Shown here: one piece after another, positions 25,269-36,240 of the stretch
Layout of the letters: each line of letters starts with the position of its first letter
Numbering within the stretch: position 1 is the stretch's first letter
NCBI GenBank assembly: GCA_027563935.2
Contig: CM050454.1
Coordinates: 44,544,596-44,608,595, forward strand
Length of the DNA stretch: 64,000 nucleotides
Reading direction: 5' to 3'
Source of the DNA: Costus lasius
Lineage: Eukaryota; Streptophyta; Magnoliopsida; Zingiberales; Costaceae
Made by a program: the position numbers and the translations under genes
The notes under the pieces: generated by a model
The model's input: only the letters and a program-made list of their open reading frames with translations
What the model was told of the DNA's origin: nothing
Database searches by the model: none

Positions 25269-26844
25269 TGATGCCTTGCATTTTAGTAGTGATTTTTATT
25301 ATCTTTCCATGATGAATTTAGGCCTATTTTAATGTTTTTACACTCCTTTAAGGCTTATTTAGTGAAAAACTTCAGAATCTTCACTTTTCGTCTGTCTTAT
25401 TGAATTTCAGGTAAAATCACCCAATTGTGAAGTCTTTTTGAAGAATCTAAGAGCATGGGGTGATTCCTTATGAGAAGACGAAGCTGCCCGTAAAATTTGG
25501 GCTCAATCGGAGCCCTTTCTAGACTTCACGGCCGGGTGAACCCACGGGGGTTCACCCGTGATCCTGTCGAAGGATGTAATTCAGCGCGCGCGTCACTGCC
25601 TGGTGAACCCGGCGGGGTTCACCGATGATGTCAAAGGTTTCTGAAATCTGCCGCACACTTCACTGGCAGGTGAACCCCATGGGGTTCACCCGTGATCCTA
25701 TCAGAAGATACCCACACAGAAATATGCCGAGGATTTCACTAGTAGGTGAACCTATGATTATTTCGCAATAGATCTGCACCGAGCACTTCACCACCTGGTG
25801 AACCACACGGGTTCACCCATGAAGCTGTCGGAACAACCCGACCTCCACTCAGTTTCTCGCTAATTTCGGGCCCGATTCAAGTCCAAATTTAGCAAGTGAG
25901 GACTTTTTGGAAAGCTTACTTCAAGGCGAAGAGAAAGAACATAAAAGCCCCAATTTATGTGACCTAATTATTGATCAATCAGGCAATGAAGTGGTGAGGG
26001 CGGAAGAACACAGCGATTCGGCGACTTCGAGCGGATTTCGGGAGATTCGATCATCGGAACCTTGTGATTCTTGCTTATTTCTTTCGGTTTATTTTCTCCT
26101 CCCTCTTAGAAACCTTTTCCTGTGATTTTCCCATGATTAAAGAGAGGATCTTGAGCGTTTTAATGATGGTTGTAGCGTAAACCTATTTTCAGGGCTAGGT
26201 TGAAGCCCTCTAACGATTTTTATTTGCAACTCATGTATTAACTTTGCTATTTGGATCATATCTTAAGCATATTTCACTTGATGCACTTATTTCTTGATTT
26301 GTACTCTGGCCAAGTATTATCATGTTATAGTTGTTACGGTTCATAACGAGAGTAGGACCGTAACGACCGAACCTCTTTGTGAATCTTGCAAAGGCTCGAC
26401 ACGAAAGTGTTTATTCTTTGCTCGAGGGTTCATAATCTACCACGGAACCCATTGGGTTTGTCTAGAATGATCCACCGCAAAAGTAGGAGACGTTCTGGGT
26501 AAATACCGGGGTGTCACTCGAAAGAGGGCACCTTGTAGCATAGGGTAGATTCCTTATGCAAATTTGTAAATCCAAGCAACTGATGTTTATTTCTTAGCGC
26601 AATTAAAATCGTCAGAGTGGTGGAAACCTTTGCCCTGATTTCCTCTCTCATATATTTACCCTGCCGTAGTTGTTTGATTTCTTGCTTACGATTTCGCTTA
26701 GTTTTAGTTTTCAAAGTTCCAAAAACCACGATTTGATCAGCTTAGATTCCAAGAATTAGATTTTCTGGTACTCACCTTGTTCCCTGTGGGATTCGCTATC
26801 TTTTGTATTACTTCGACATTTCCGTGCACTTGCGGATAGTGTCA
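25269..26844 (+). repeat. 5' LTR of element G
   Basis: It spans 1576 bp, TGATGCCTTGC to GATAGTGTCA. From 25575 on it is repeated closely at 33057-34337. It holds an array of palindromes at 25533-25820. Confidence 0.92.
25533..25820. repeat. Array of palindromes in the 5' LTR of G
   Basis: Five sites of the form GGTGAACCC-nn-GGGTTCACC occur at about 25533, 25602, 25669, 25744 (eroded) and 25795, 50-75 bp apart. The array recurs in the 3' LTR at about 33085-33320. Each could fold into a hairpin in single strands; function is unknown. Confidence 0.85.
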
Positions 26845-26850
26845 AGTTTT

Positions 26851-26868
26851 TGGCGCCGTTTCCAAGGA
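26851..26868 (+). other. Primer-binding site of element G (tRNA-Asp type)
   Basis: TGGCGCCGTTTCCAAGGA begins six bases after the LTR end and resembles the Athila/Tat site TGGCGCCGTTGCCGGGGA. Confidence 0.85.
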
Positions 26869-27010
26869 ACAACGGTTGATATCAGTATACTTCTAAGGAT
26901 TGGTAGACTAAGCTTTAGTTAGTTTTCTTTTCTTTCTTCATTTTTGTTTTACACTGCTTTTTGCTTGTGTCGACTGCTTTGAACTTCATACTTGAATCTG
27001 ACAAATTTTT

Positions 27011-27408
27011 ATGCAAAGAAGTTCCAGGGCAGGACCACTATTTGAAATCGATCTTGAGATAGAACGGACCTTCAGACAAAGAAGAAAGTTTAATCTAACT
27101 CAACAAAAGGAAGGTCAAGAATAGATGGAACACCTTCACATTGACATGGAGAATGAACCAGCGCCCCAACCTGTGAACAACCACAATGCCAGAACACTGC
27201 GAGAATTGCATGCGCCTTTTTCACATGGGTTTCAATCAGGAATCGTTAGGCCTAGTGTCGAGGCCAATAATTTCGAAATTAAACCTGCTCTACTTTCTAT
27301 GATACAACAGAATCAATTCGGTGGTTCTCCTCTTGAGGACCCAAATATGCACTTGTCTATATTTTTAGAATATTGCGATATGTTAAAGATTAATGGAGCT
27401 ACTTCTGA
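27011..27408 (+). pseudogene. Gag of element G, part 1
   Basis: The ATG at 27011 starts MQRSSRAGPLFEIDLEIERT, as in Athila-type gag. A TAG lies at 27122-27124. QQNQFGGSPLEDPNMHLSIF marks the capsid region. The frame is cut at 27408 by H and resumes at 29806 after the TSD copy. Confidence 0.88.
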
Positions 27409-29800
27409 TGTTATAACCTTAATTTTATAAATTTAATTTTAGAAATTTAGAAATTTATTTTGGAATTTTTATAATTTTTAGAAAATTTTTTAGAATTTTA
27501 AAAGGGTTAAAAAAATTAAGTTTTTATCAAAAACCTAATTTGCGCTCGCGGGGGCTCGAACCCGCGATGCACGAAACTTTCGACTACACCATAACCGCCA
27601 GGCTATGTTTTCGTTTCTAATATTAAACCATGCTTCTTTTAATTAATTCGTATTTTATTTGAATTTATTTCAAAATCGAAAAATGCGTCCGCGTGGATTC
27701 GAACCCGCGTCCCGCGTTCGTTTTCGACTCCGTCTAACCACCGAGCTGAGTTGCGATTTTAATATAACATCGGATTTGGTTTACTTGATTTAAATTTAAA
27801 TTTCAAATTTGGGGACCGAGTCAACGCGTCATCTTCTCCGACTTTTGCGGCGATCGAGTCGCCGCCGCGTTCTCGCCGTCTCGGACGCGCTTTGCCTCTA
27901 TATTAGAGGGCTTCTGCTCGACTCAAGGAGAATCAAAACCTAGCCTGTCTTTAAGCCTCAAAGCGCCACCAGGAGGGAGCAATCCGAGCTTGAACTCGTC
28001 ACCGGAGCTCGAGCGGCGCCGCCTCCTGTTTCAGTCTTCCAGCGTCTCTATCGACACGCGTTTTCTGTTCTAGGCTTCGATACATTGTCGCAGTGAGGTA
28101 TTCCTTCTTTCCTGCTGCTTTGGTGAAGTTCCGTTTGGGTTTTGGTTAGGGTTGGGTGTAGACAACAGCGGCGCTACCGTCGATACCTTCTGCTGCTTCG
28201 GGTGGTTCGACCATGCGTCGAAACCTCGCCGTAGCTGGTCGTGGATCCTCGCCTCGTCGTCAGAAGTGTGATGGCGAAGTTTGGCAGCGAACGGCCGGTT
28301 CGAGTTTTTATTTAAGTTTTGGGTTCGATTTATTTTGAAATAAACCATCGGCTGTTTTGAAATTGATTTGAACCGGACTGAGCGGTTCAATTTCAAGTTC
28401 GGTTCAGTTCATGAATTCTGACCGGTTCGACCCTAATTCGGTTGAATCCGGGCTGGTTCAGATAGCCATTGGAAAGCTGGTGAAATTGCCTATCTAATGG
28501 TAGTCTGTATAGCTTTAGATGAGGTTTAGATTTTGTGTAATTGAAGTTAGAAGTCTCGGTTTAACTTGGTTCAGGGTGAATTTGATCAATTCAGTGCAAT
28601 TCTGTCCGGTTCAGTGGGTTTTAGGTTCGGTTCATATGATCTGAGACTGGTTCTCTAGGTTTAGGGTTATGTTCTACATGTTGGTAGTTTTGGTTTTCAA
28701 ATTAGAATGTTTAATGATAGAGTTCATGTACAAATTCATGTTATAGAGTGGTTGATCCAATAATCGGCTTGCATTATTTGATATACAACTTATTGGCTTT
28801 TCAAAAGGATTCAGGATAACATCGTTCGAGGTAGGAATCTTACCCTACTTCTTTTTTACAGTGTCAAGAAATATAGGATTTGCTGCTTATTCCTTTGGTT
28901 TGATATATGATGCATATGATAGAATTGATCGACACTGATATCTAATTGTTTCGTCTGCTTGTATTGTTTCTGTAATTCAGTTGACCTCATTTATCTTATT
29001 CATTGGTCATATTCTGTTTCTGTATGCACGATTAAAGAAACTGTGTTGAGATATCTGTGATATTGGCTTATGAGCATGGTTGAACAACTGTGTATCTGTG
29101 ATATTGACATATAAGTATGTGGAACCGTTGTAAATCGGTGATGATAAAGTCGTGATATATATTGACCTCTGACCTGGATGATTTATTCTCCAGTGGCCTG
29201 TTTATCTGAGTTATAGTTCCGACACGTATCGGACTATCTGAGATGCCGGTACGGCACCGCCAGTTGTCTTGAGGACAATACTACGGATGTCAGTGTTGGA
29301 CGCAACACTCCGGGCTGTTTAGGACAGTCGTTCCATTGCATGAGCAACAGTGGAAACACTCTGAAAATGAGTGCGGCTCTTAAGTGAGATCTGTTGGCCA
29401 GCTTGATGATTTGCACGACATTCTTATATTATTTGTATATCGTTATTTCAGTTATTGTATTATCCTATTATTTGATTCTCTCACCATGTTTGTTGATTCC
29501 TACTTAGCATTTCTGCTAACTCCCTTTGTTTCTCTTCCAAGTACAGAGTTAGCTTCTGGGAGGGATAGAGTAGATAGCAGATACCAGCCCGAGTTGAGAT
29601 AGTTGTCTTTTGTATTTTATTCAGTTGATAATTTGGATAGTTGTATTCAGATATTGTGTTATAAAGCCGTTGATGTTAAATTTGGATTGTTTATTAAATA
29701 AAGGATATGTGATTATTGTAGTTATCTGGTTCCTATCAATATTGTTACTCCCTGGGAAACCCTAAGCTAGAAATAGTCGGCTTCCCGCCGGGGCGTGACA
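27409..29800 (+). mobile_element. Insert H: solo LTR, Tekay/Del-like
   Basis: It spans 2392 bp from TGTTATAACC to GGGGCGTGACA with TSD TCTGA at 27404-27408 and 29801-29805. The gag of G reads across the junction when H is removed. The length and ends suit Tekay/Del-type Ty3/gypsy LTRs; the clade is an inference. TATA-like CTATATTAG lies at 27897-27905. No internal sequence is attached. Confidence 0.9.
27541..27760 (-). other. Two antisense tRNA-like modules inside LTR H
   Basis: On the minus strand, module 1 (about 27610-27541) has a T-arm-like stem-loop GCGGGTTCGAGCCCCCGC. Module 2 (about 27755-27684) has a D-arm-like AGCTCGGTGGTTAGA and the B-box GGTTCGAATCC within a GC-rich stem. Acceptor ends do not pair, so these are not working tRNA genes, but both look derived from tRNA. 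Confidence 0.6.
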
Positions 29801-30001
29801 TCTGATGCTATCAGGTTACGCTTGTTCCCATTCTCTCTACGGGACAGAGCAAGGGCATGGCTCCACACTATCCCCCCAGCTTCAATACGGACATGGGATG
29901 AACTGTCTCAGGCTTTCCTCTCGAAGTATTTCCGTCCTTCGAAGACAATCCAACTCAGAAATCAGATAACGAGCTTCATGCAGAAGGATAGAGAGTCTTT
30001 G
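29801..30001 (+). pseudogene. Gag of element G, part 2
   Basis: Between H and I the frame gives SDAIRLRLFPFSLRDRARAW and YFRPSKTIQLRNQITSF, the next stretch of the capsid domain. It is open up to insert I. Confidence 0.9.
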
Positions 30002-31681
30002 TGAAAGTTCCCCAAAGGGGGCGAAACCCTAAAGCATGCGCATATAAAAACTTGCATGGGCGGAATCTAGGGTTTCCTAGGATCGCATGTATGAACATAG
30101 ATCAACTTAACAATTTGTATAGATCAAGAAGGGGATCATACCAATGCCATTTCTTGGATGGCGTCTTGGAAGAAGAGGGCGAGCGGCTCTCCTCCAAAGG
30201 TGACGCACACAAGATGAGAAAAGGCTTTCTCCTTGTCGTTCCTTGTGCTAGCAAGGATCTCCAAGTCTCCTGATCGCTTGAAGCAGGCTGAGATGATCTC
30301 TTGGCTTTGTCAAGTCCTCTCCTTGGCGTCAAGACTCAACACACGAGAGAGAGGCGTCGAGAGGAAGAGGCGAGAGAGAATAGGGGCGATCCCTCGAACG
30401 TGAGGCGTGCTACCCATTTTGGAAAGCCAATTTCCAAAAATAGCAAGCCACTACTTCAACGCAAGATGCGTTTACCCCAATCGCAACTTCCTCACTTGAC
30501 TTGAACCATGCGCTCACACTAAGTGAACCGGTTCAATTACATTTGGTTCAAAGACCAAATTAAACCAAGCCTTGGTCTAGATCAAATTAAACCATAAGGC
30601 TCAAGATCTAACCATTCATCTCTTGATGCTCTTGATCTCACCGATCTAGCATCAATTCTCTCGATCGAAGCTTACCGATCTCAAGCCCTAATCAATCAAA
30701 CATGATCAGACCAGATCTCACTTACAATCAGAGTTTAAACTCCTTTAAACTGAACCAAAACAATTCAGTCCACACGATCTGACTTAAGTAAGCCATATCA
30801 TCAAATTGTGCGACCCTAAGGATTTCCTTTAAATGTCGGTAACGATAACTTACGTTATCATGATCAGTGAGGGGTATCTAGCAACACATCACTGTCTCCC
30901 GATATAAAGGAAAGAGTCTTCCAAGACTACACCCAAACCACAGCACAAGTGTGAATCCAAGTCACTTGACATATGTGTTTCCTTTGCCACTGGATGTTCT
31001 TATTGGACAAGCGTGTCAAGCCTGTAATTCCAATATGATGAGAATGATTAGATCAGATGAACATAGTCATCTGGGTATGGCCATACACTTTCTCAATCAT
31101 CTCATCCAGGGGGCCCCTATAGAACATCACACTCCAAACAAGGAGACGGCAATCCTATATCTATCACTAGTGCCCTAACATGACTCATGCTCACTATCCA
31201 AGATAGTCTATAACCATTATGTTTCAAATGATATTGAACTACCTCAAAACAATGTCAATCATCATTTAGAAACACAAGTGATCTCAAGTCAGAGGAAATA
31301 TGCCACTTGTTTGCATATAAGGATTATTCACATTGTGACAAGCAATCGAATATCCTAAGTAGGGTCTGTCCAGTACATCCAATGTACCCATGAGTCTACA
31401 TCTTATTCCATGCTCGAAGCATCCTATAAGATTAGAACACATATTAGTCTTAATCATATCAAGGTTGTCTCATGTTCACCAAGATATCTCGACTAAGGAC
31501 AAAACTGCATGTCAGCCAAGCTGAACAGCATTGAGACATTATTCAGAAGTATACATATTGCAGCAGATGATGTAACAACCTGAATAACAACCATTGCCTT
31601 TATAAACATAGAGTTTATACATGATACTGAAATAATCCCAAGGCCTCAAACATACATTAGCCTTAAGGGCATACCCCAACA
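30002..31681 (-). mobile_element. Insert I: solo LTR of the Angela-like copia family
   Basis: It spans 1680 bp, with ends TGAAAGTTCCCC and ATACCCCAACA and TSD CTTTG at 29997-30001 and 31682-31686. Homologous to D, E and F along its length, in reverse orientation. Gag of G resumes in YEAWERFKELQRLCPHHG after it. Confidence 0.95.
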
Positions 31682-33055
31682 CTTTGTACGAAGCTTGGGA
31701 GAGATTCAAAGAGCTTCAAAGATTGTGTCCGCACCATGGGATTGAGACTTGGGTTCTAGTACACACGTTCTACATGGGATTGCAATACAATACTAGACTC
31801 ACAGTCGATGCAACTGCTGGAGGATCGGGACTGATGTGCAAAGTACCTGAAGATGCTATAAGCCTCATGGAGGACATGACACTGAACTATCATCAATGGA
31901 ATCCAGAGCGAGGTACACCTTCAAGGAGAGCAGGTAAATTCGATCTTGATTCATTAACCGCTCTCGCTGTGAAGGTAGACAATCTAACTCAGAAATTTGA
32001 TTCATGGTCTGTTAACTCTTTAGACACTAATTCATTGTATTGTGAGCTGTGTGGCGTTGCAGGACATGCAGGTGCTGAGTGCCGAGCGGGAGACGGACAA
32101 GTGGTCCAAGGTCAGCATGAACATCTGAACGCAGTTGGAAATGCAAACCCCATGAACAACCCTTATTCCAACTATTACAATCCTGGCTAGCGTAACCACC
32201 CAAATTTCTCCTACCGTACCATGCAGCCTATACAACCAGGGCAAGCGCCACCACAAGTTCAACCTCAGCAAGGGAACTTCAGGCCGCCACAACAAGAAAA
32301 TTACAAGCAGCCACCTGGGTTCCAACAGGAAACTACAATCCTCCACTTCAACAAGAGAATTACAATCCTCCTCCAAGACCGGCCTAGGACTCTCAACTGA
32401 GTAAGCAGATAGAAGGGCTGACTGACATGATGAAACTGATGATGACGAGGATGGACTCCTTGGAAATGCATAATAAAATGTTGGAGAGCCAGCTTGCGCA
32501 GCAGGCTAGCTCATCCTCAAGAGCGCCAGGGAAGCTTCCATCACAGCCAGAAGTTAACCCGAGGGAGCATTGCAATGCAATCTCCACTCGGAGCGGCAAG
32601 CAACTTGAAGACCCTAAGATGCCAACCGATGATACAAGGGATGAAGTGATACCGAACCCTGAGGAACAACACACAGATTCAACACCGGCGGAACCTGAAC
32701 GAACAGAGGAAGGGCGACCCTATGTTGGGCCGCCAGCCTATAAGCCGCCAATACCTTTCCCTCAGAGACTTGTCAAAGCCAAGCTAGACAAGCAATTCAG
32801 TAAATTTTTGGAAATATTGAAAAAACTATATATTAGCATTCCCTTTGTTAATGCTCTTTCACAGATGCCAACCTATGCGAAGTTCCTGAAGGACATCCTC
32901 TCAAATAAACGGAAGCTAGAAGACCAAGGAACTGTGGCACTCACTGAGGAGTGCAGTGCAATTTTACAAAACAAGCTTCCACAAAAACTCAAGGACCCCG
33001 GTAGCTTTTCCATACCGTGCCAGATAGGAGAGATGACTTTCCAGAGAGCACTCTG
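31682..33055 (+). pseudogene. Gag C-terminus and start of protease of element G
   Basis: Gag continues to a CCHC knuckle (CELCGVAGHAGAEC) near 32041-32082. A TAG at 32188-32190 replaces an expected Trp (TGG to TAG), and a frame change follows. From 32427 the linker (REHCNAISTRSGKQL, PPIPFPQRL) and protease N-terminus run to QRALC at about 33055. There the catalytic DLGAS should begin, but 3' LTR sequence follows instead. Confidence 0.9.
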
Positions 33056-34337
33056 CATAATTCAGCACGCGCGTCACTGCCTGGTGAACCCAGCGGGGTT
33101 CACCGATGATGTCAAAGGTTTCTAAAATCTGCCGCACACTTCACTGGCAGGTGAACCCCATGGGGTTCACCCGTGATCCTGTCTGAAGATACCCACACAG
33201 AAATATGCCGAGGATTTCACTGGTAGGTGAACCCCACGGGTTCACCTGTGATTATTTCGCAACAAATCTGTGCCGAGACCTTCACAACCTAGTGAACCCC
33301 ACGGGGTTCACCCGTGAAGCTGTCGGAATAGCCCAACCTCCACTCGGTTTTTTGCTGATTTCGGGCCCGATTCAAGTCCAAATTTAGCAAGTGGGGACTT
33401 TTTGGAAATCTTACTTCGAGGCGAAGAGAAAGAACATAAAAGCCCTAATTTCTGTGACCTAATTATCGAGCAATCGGATGACAAAAGCGGCAAGGGCTGA
33501 AGAACACGGCGATTCGGTGACTTCAAGCGGATTTCTGGAGATTCGATCATCGGAACCTTGTGATTCTTGCTTATTTCTTTCGGTTTATCTTCTCCTCCCT
33601 CTTAGAAACCGTTTCCTGTGATTTTCCCATGATTAAAGAGAGGATCTTGAGCGTTTTAACGATGGTTGTAGCGTAAACCTATTTTCGGGGCTAGGTTGAA
33701 GCCCTCTAACGATTTTTATTTGCAACTCATGTATTAACTTTGCTATTTGGATCATATCTTAAGCATATTTCACTTGATGCACTTATTTCTTGATTTGTAC
33801 TCTGGCCAAGTATTATCATGTTATAGTTGTTACGGTTCATAACGAGAGTAGGACCGTAACGACCGAACCTCTTTGTGAATCTTGCGAAGGCTCGACACGA
33901 AAGTGTTTGTTCTTCACTCGAGGGTTCATAATCTACCATGGAACCCATTGGGTTTGTCTAGAATGATCCACCGCAAAAGTAGGAGACGTTCTGGGTAAAT
34001 ACCGGGGTGTCACTCGAAAGAGGGCACCTTGTACCATAGGGTAGATTCCTTATGCATATTTGTAAATCCAAGTAACTGATGTTTATTTCTTAGCGCAATT
34101 AAAATCGTCAGAGTGGTGGAAACCTTCGCCCTGATTTCCTCTCTCATATATTTACCCTGCCGTAGTTATTTGATTTCTTGCTTACGATTTCACTTAGTTT
34201 TAGTTTAAGTTCCAAAACCCACGATTTGATCAGCTTAGATTCCAAGAATTAGATTTTCTGGTACTCACCTTGTTCCCTGTGGGATTCGATATCTTTTGTA
34301 TTACTTCGACATTTCCGTGCACTTGCAGATAATGTCA
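33056..34337 (+). repeat. 3' LTR of element G, 5'-truncated
   Basis: It matches the 5' LTR from about 25575 to its end. The first 300 bp or so are absent, and the palindrome array is retained. It ends GATAATGTCA before the second CGGAC. Confidence 0.92.
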
Positions 34338-34342
34338 CGGAC

Positions 34343-34698
34343 AACCACCCGAAGCTGCAGAACTGCCCCGACGACCCCACTTCGATGTGTACAACCCACC
34401 CTACCATGTTGCCTCACCTCATGAAGATCCAAAGGGGCCCAACAAGGTAGAAGTACGACGATCCCAACTCCCATCTCACCCACCGAACCGCTTCGTGGGT
34501 GTTATAAGCCCACTCTCCATCCACACCGAAGTGATCCGGCCCAAGGATGCTACAAACCAGCCCCCGAAGAGCCCAATTCCAGATAGGCCTCACAATCATA
34601 TCAGCAACACCACCCAAGAGAAGGCCGCGACGATCGTTACGCAGCCCTGTACTTCAAAATTCTGCTGCTTTATCGCGATGTGCTCTGAGCGCGTCTAA
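34343..34698 (+). pseudogene. C-terminal end of the element A polyprotein (resumes after G)
   Basis: The last base before G (25268) plus 34343-34344 form a codon that keeps the tail frame open, and the frame runs to TAA at 34696-34698. The product is a Pro- and His-rich tail of about 118 residues that I do not recognise; it has no chromodomain-like motif. Its link to the upstream frame rests on the CGGAC duplication and on frame continuity. Confidence 0.75.
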
Positions 34699-34760
34699 CC
34701 GCCGTCGCAGCCACCTCGTACGCTGAAGAATCAAAGGACCTGCGCCCCTGCAGGAGTAGA

Positions 34761-35481
34761 TGGTAGTTGGTAGGATTATGTTCTATTTTGTCTTTTTGTG
34801 GCAGCTTGACCACTTTTTGGTTGTTAGTTATTGAGATGCTATCCCCTTTGTCTTGTTTCCCCTCCTTATCTTATAAAAGAGAGGGGCTGGCCAGCATTCT
34901 CCCTAGTTCTCTTAGAAGTAGAGTTCTCCTGGTGAGCGAGTGTGCCTCCAGCGTGTGTGTGGAAGACGAAGTAGCATCGTCTTCGACGTTTGTAAGAGTC
35001 GGCGACCGGCGTCTCGACTCAATTTTCTGCTTGTATCACCTGCTTTTGAGAAGTAAATCCCACCGATCCGGGTGGGTCAGGTTCGCCTGTTTTTACATGT
35101 TCTTTCCGAGTTGTGTTTTCGTTCGCCCTCTCACCCACGAGCATCCGAGTATCGGAGTCGTGGACGATTTCCCTGTTCGTTGGTTTAATCGCAGGTGAAT
35201 AGGCGCGCGAGCTGACCTCGCGATCCGTAACCCCTGTTCATGCTTTGCTTAAAATTGCTCTAGAGGTTAGTGAGTGAATTTCAGTAATTTTGGGTGCCGT
35301 TGGATTTCTCTCGCATTAGTATTGCCTCGAAACGAATTTGCGCCGATTTCTTGTGTTTCTTGCTATACTTTTCGAGCGATTTGACTTCCCTTGTCTCAAG
35401 ACCCTCTCACGATTTCTGTGCATTGTGTAAACACCGTAGGGGACGGCATTAAGGACCAACCCTCCTACAGTAGCTGCATCA
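34761..35481 (+). repeat. 3' LTR of element A
   Basis: It matches the 5' LTR from 34816 to the end at 35481 (CATCA). The start is uncertain. A TG at 34761 after purine-rich AGGAGTAGA is a reasonable boundary and gives about 721 bp. TATA lies at 34871-34880. The sequence directly after it belongs to an older RT fragment (J). Confidence 0.85.
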
Positions 35482-36240
35482 AAAAATGTAGAAAAGCCAT
35501 CAAGAAAACAAAAGTAAGAATTATGAGCTAATCGCTCAAGCATCTGTTCAATGAAAGATAAAGGAAAATAATTCTTTCGAGAACCTTTATTCAGCTTCTT
35601 ATAGTCAATACACATTCTCCAACCATTCCTTATTTGCATAGGAACAAGCTCATTTTCTTCGTTTCTCTCCACTGTCACATCTCCCTTCTTGGGAACCACA
35701 TGGATTAGGCTAACCCATGGGCTATCAAAGATCAGGTATATCACCCCCCCACATCTAGAAGTTTCAGAACCTCTTTGTTAACCACTTCTTTCATGCTTGG
35801 ATTCAGACGTCATTGGAACTCCACAAAAGGTTTGCTACTAGATTCTAAGATGATCCTGCGCATGCAAATAAAAGGATCAATTCCTTTAATGTATTCTAAA
35901 GAATATCCAATAACTTTCCTATGTAATCTCAACTCAGAAAGTAGTAGTTTCATTTGTTCATCGATCAAGTGAGCATTCACAATTACGGGTAAAGTAGAGT
36001 CAACCCGTAGGTATTCATACCTCAAATCAGCAAGTAGTGATTTCAAGTCATGTTTTTGTTCATTGAATACCTTGGGTGCCTCTTCTAAAAAGCTTTCAGA
36101 TTTTATCTTCCCCGGATTGACTGGCTCAGAAGAATCGAGTATTTGTAATAGACTTTGGCTTCAACTTTGTCCTCTACTTCTGTCTCACTCGTGACACAAA
36201 CTTCCACTGTGATCGGCAGTCATAGGTAGGTGGTGATAAG
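35482..36240 (-). pseudogene. Element J: old Athila-like pol fragment, target of A
   Basis: Minus-strand frames give a protease-RT linker (LLADLRYEYL, KVIGYSLEYIKGIDPF) at about 36046-35810 and RT at 35744-35482 (VSLIHVVPKKGDVT, GWRMCIDYKKLNKGSRKNYF, SYFCFLDG). A C-run near 35747 shifts the frame. The RT breaks off in the middle of the FCFLDGYSG motif exactly at the 3' LTR of A. The rest should lie left of the window. Confidence 0.85.

Larger units (their letters stand above)
25269..34337 (+). mobile_element. Element G: Athila/Tat-like retrotransposon, nested in A, internally deleted
   Basis: It starts TGATGCCTTGC and ends GATAATGTCA, with TSD CGGAC at 25264-25268 and 34338-34342. It has a full 5' LTR, a tRNA-Asp primer site, gag, the start of protease, then a jump into the 3' LTR. 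Everything from the protease catalytic site through the end of the internal region, and the first 300 bp or so of the 3' LTR, is missing. Gag is split by H and I. Confidence 0.93.
1..35481 (+). mobile_element. Host element A: Ty3/gypsy (chromovirus-like) LTR retrotransposon, split by two nested insertions
   Basis: The element has a clipped 5' LTR (1-651), a Met-type primer site, gag-PR, RT-RNase H, integrase, a repeat-rich tail, and a 3' LTR ending at 35481. If B (5194-24565) and G (25269-34337) are set aside, with one TSD copy each, the integrase frame runs on across the B junction and the tail frame runs on across the G junction to a stop at 34698. That makes these parts of one element. The gag start (MVTTRSQ), the DGGSS-type protease and the RT sequence resemble plant chromoviruses of the CRM/Galadriel type. 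No canonical chromodomain is visible, so the clade is tentative. The two LTRs differ at about 30 sites over about 650 bp by eye, plus a 15-bp indel, so the insertion is not recent. Gag and pol carry stops and frameshifts, so it is not autonomous. Confidence 0.9.

Noticed and set aside
27541..27760. Functional tRNA genes on the minus strand
   Set aside because: The acceptor ends do not pair and the anticodon arms are not regular; only parts look tRNA-like.
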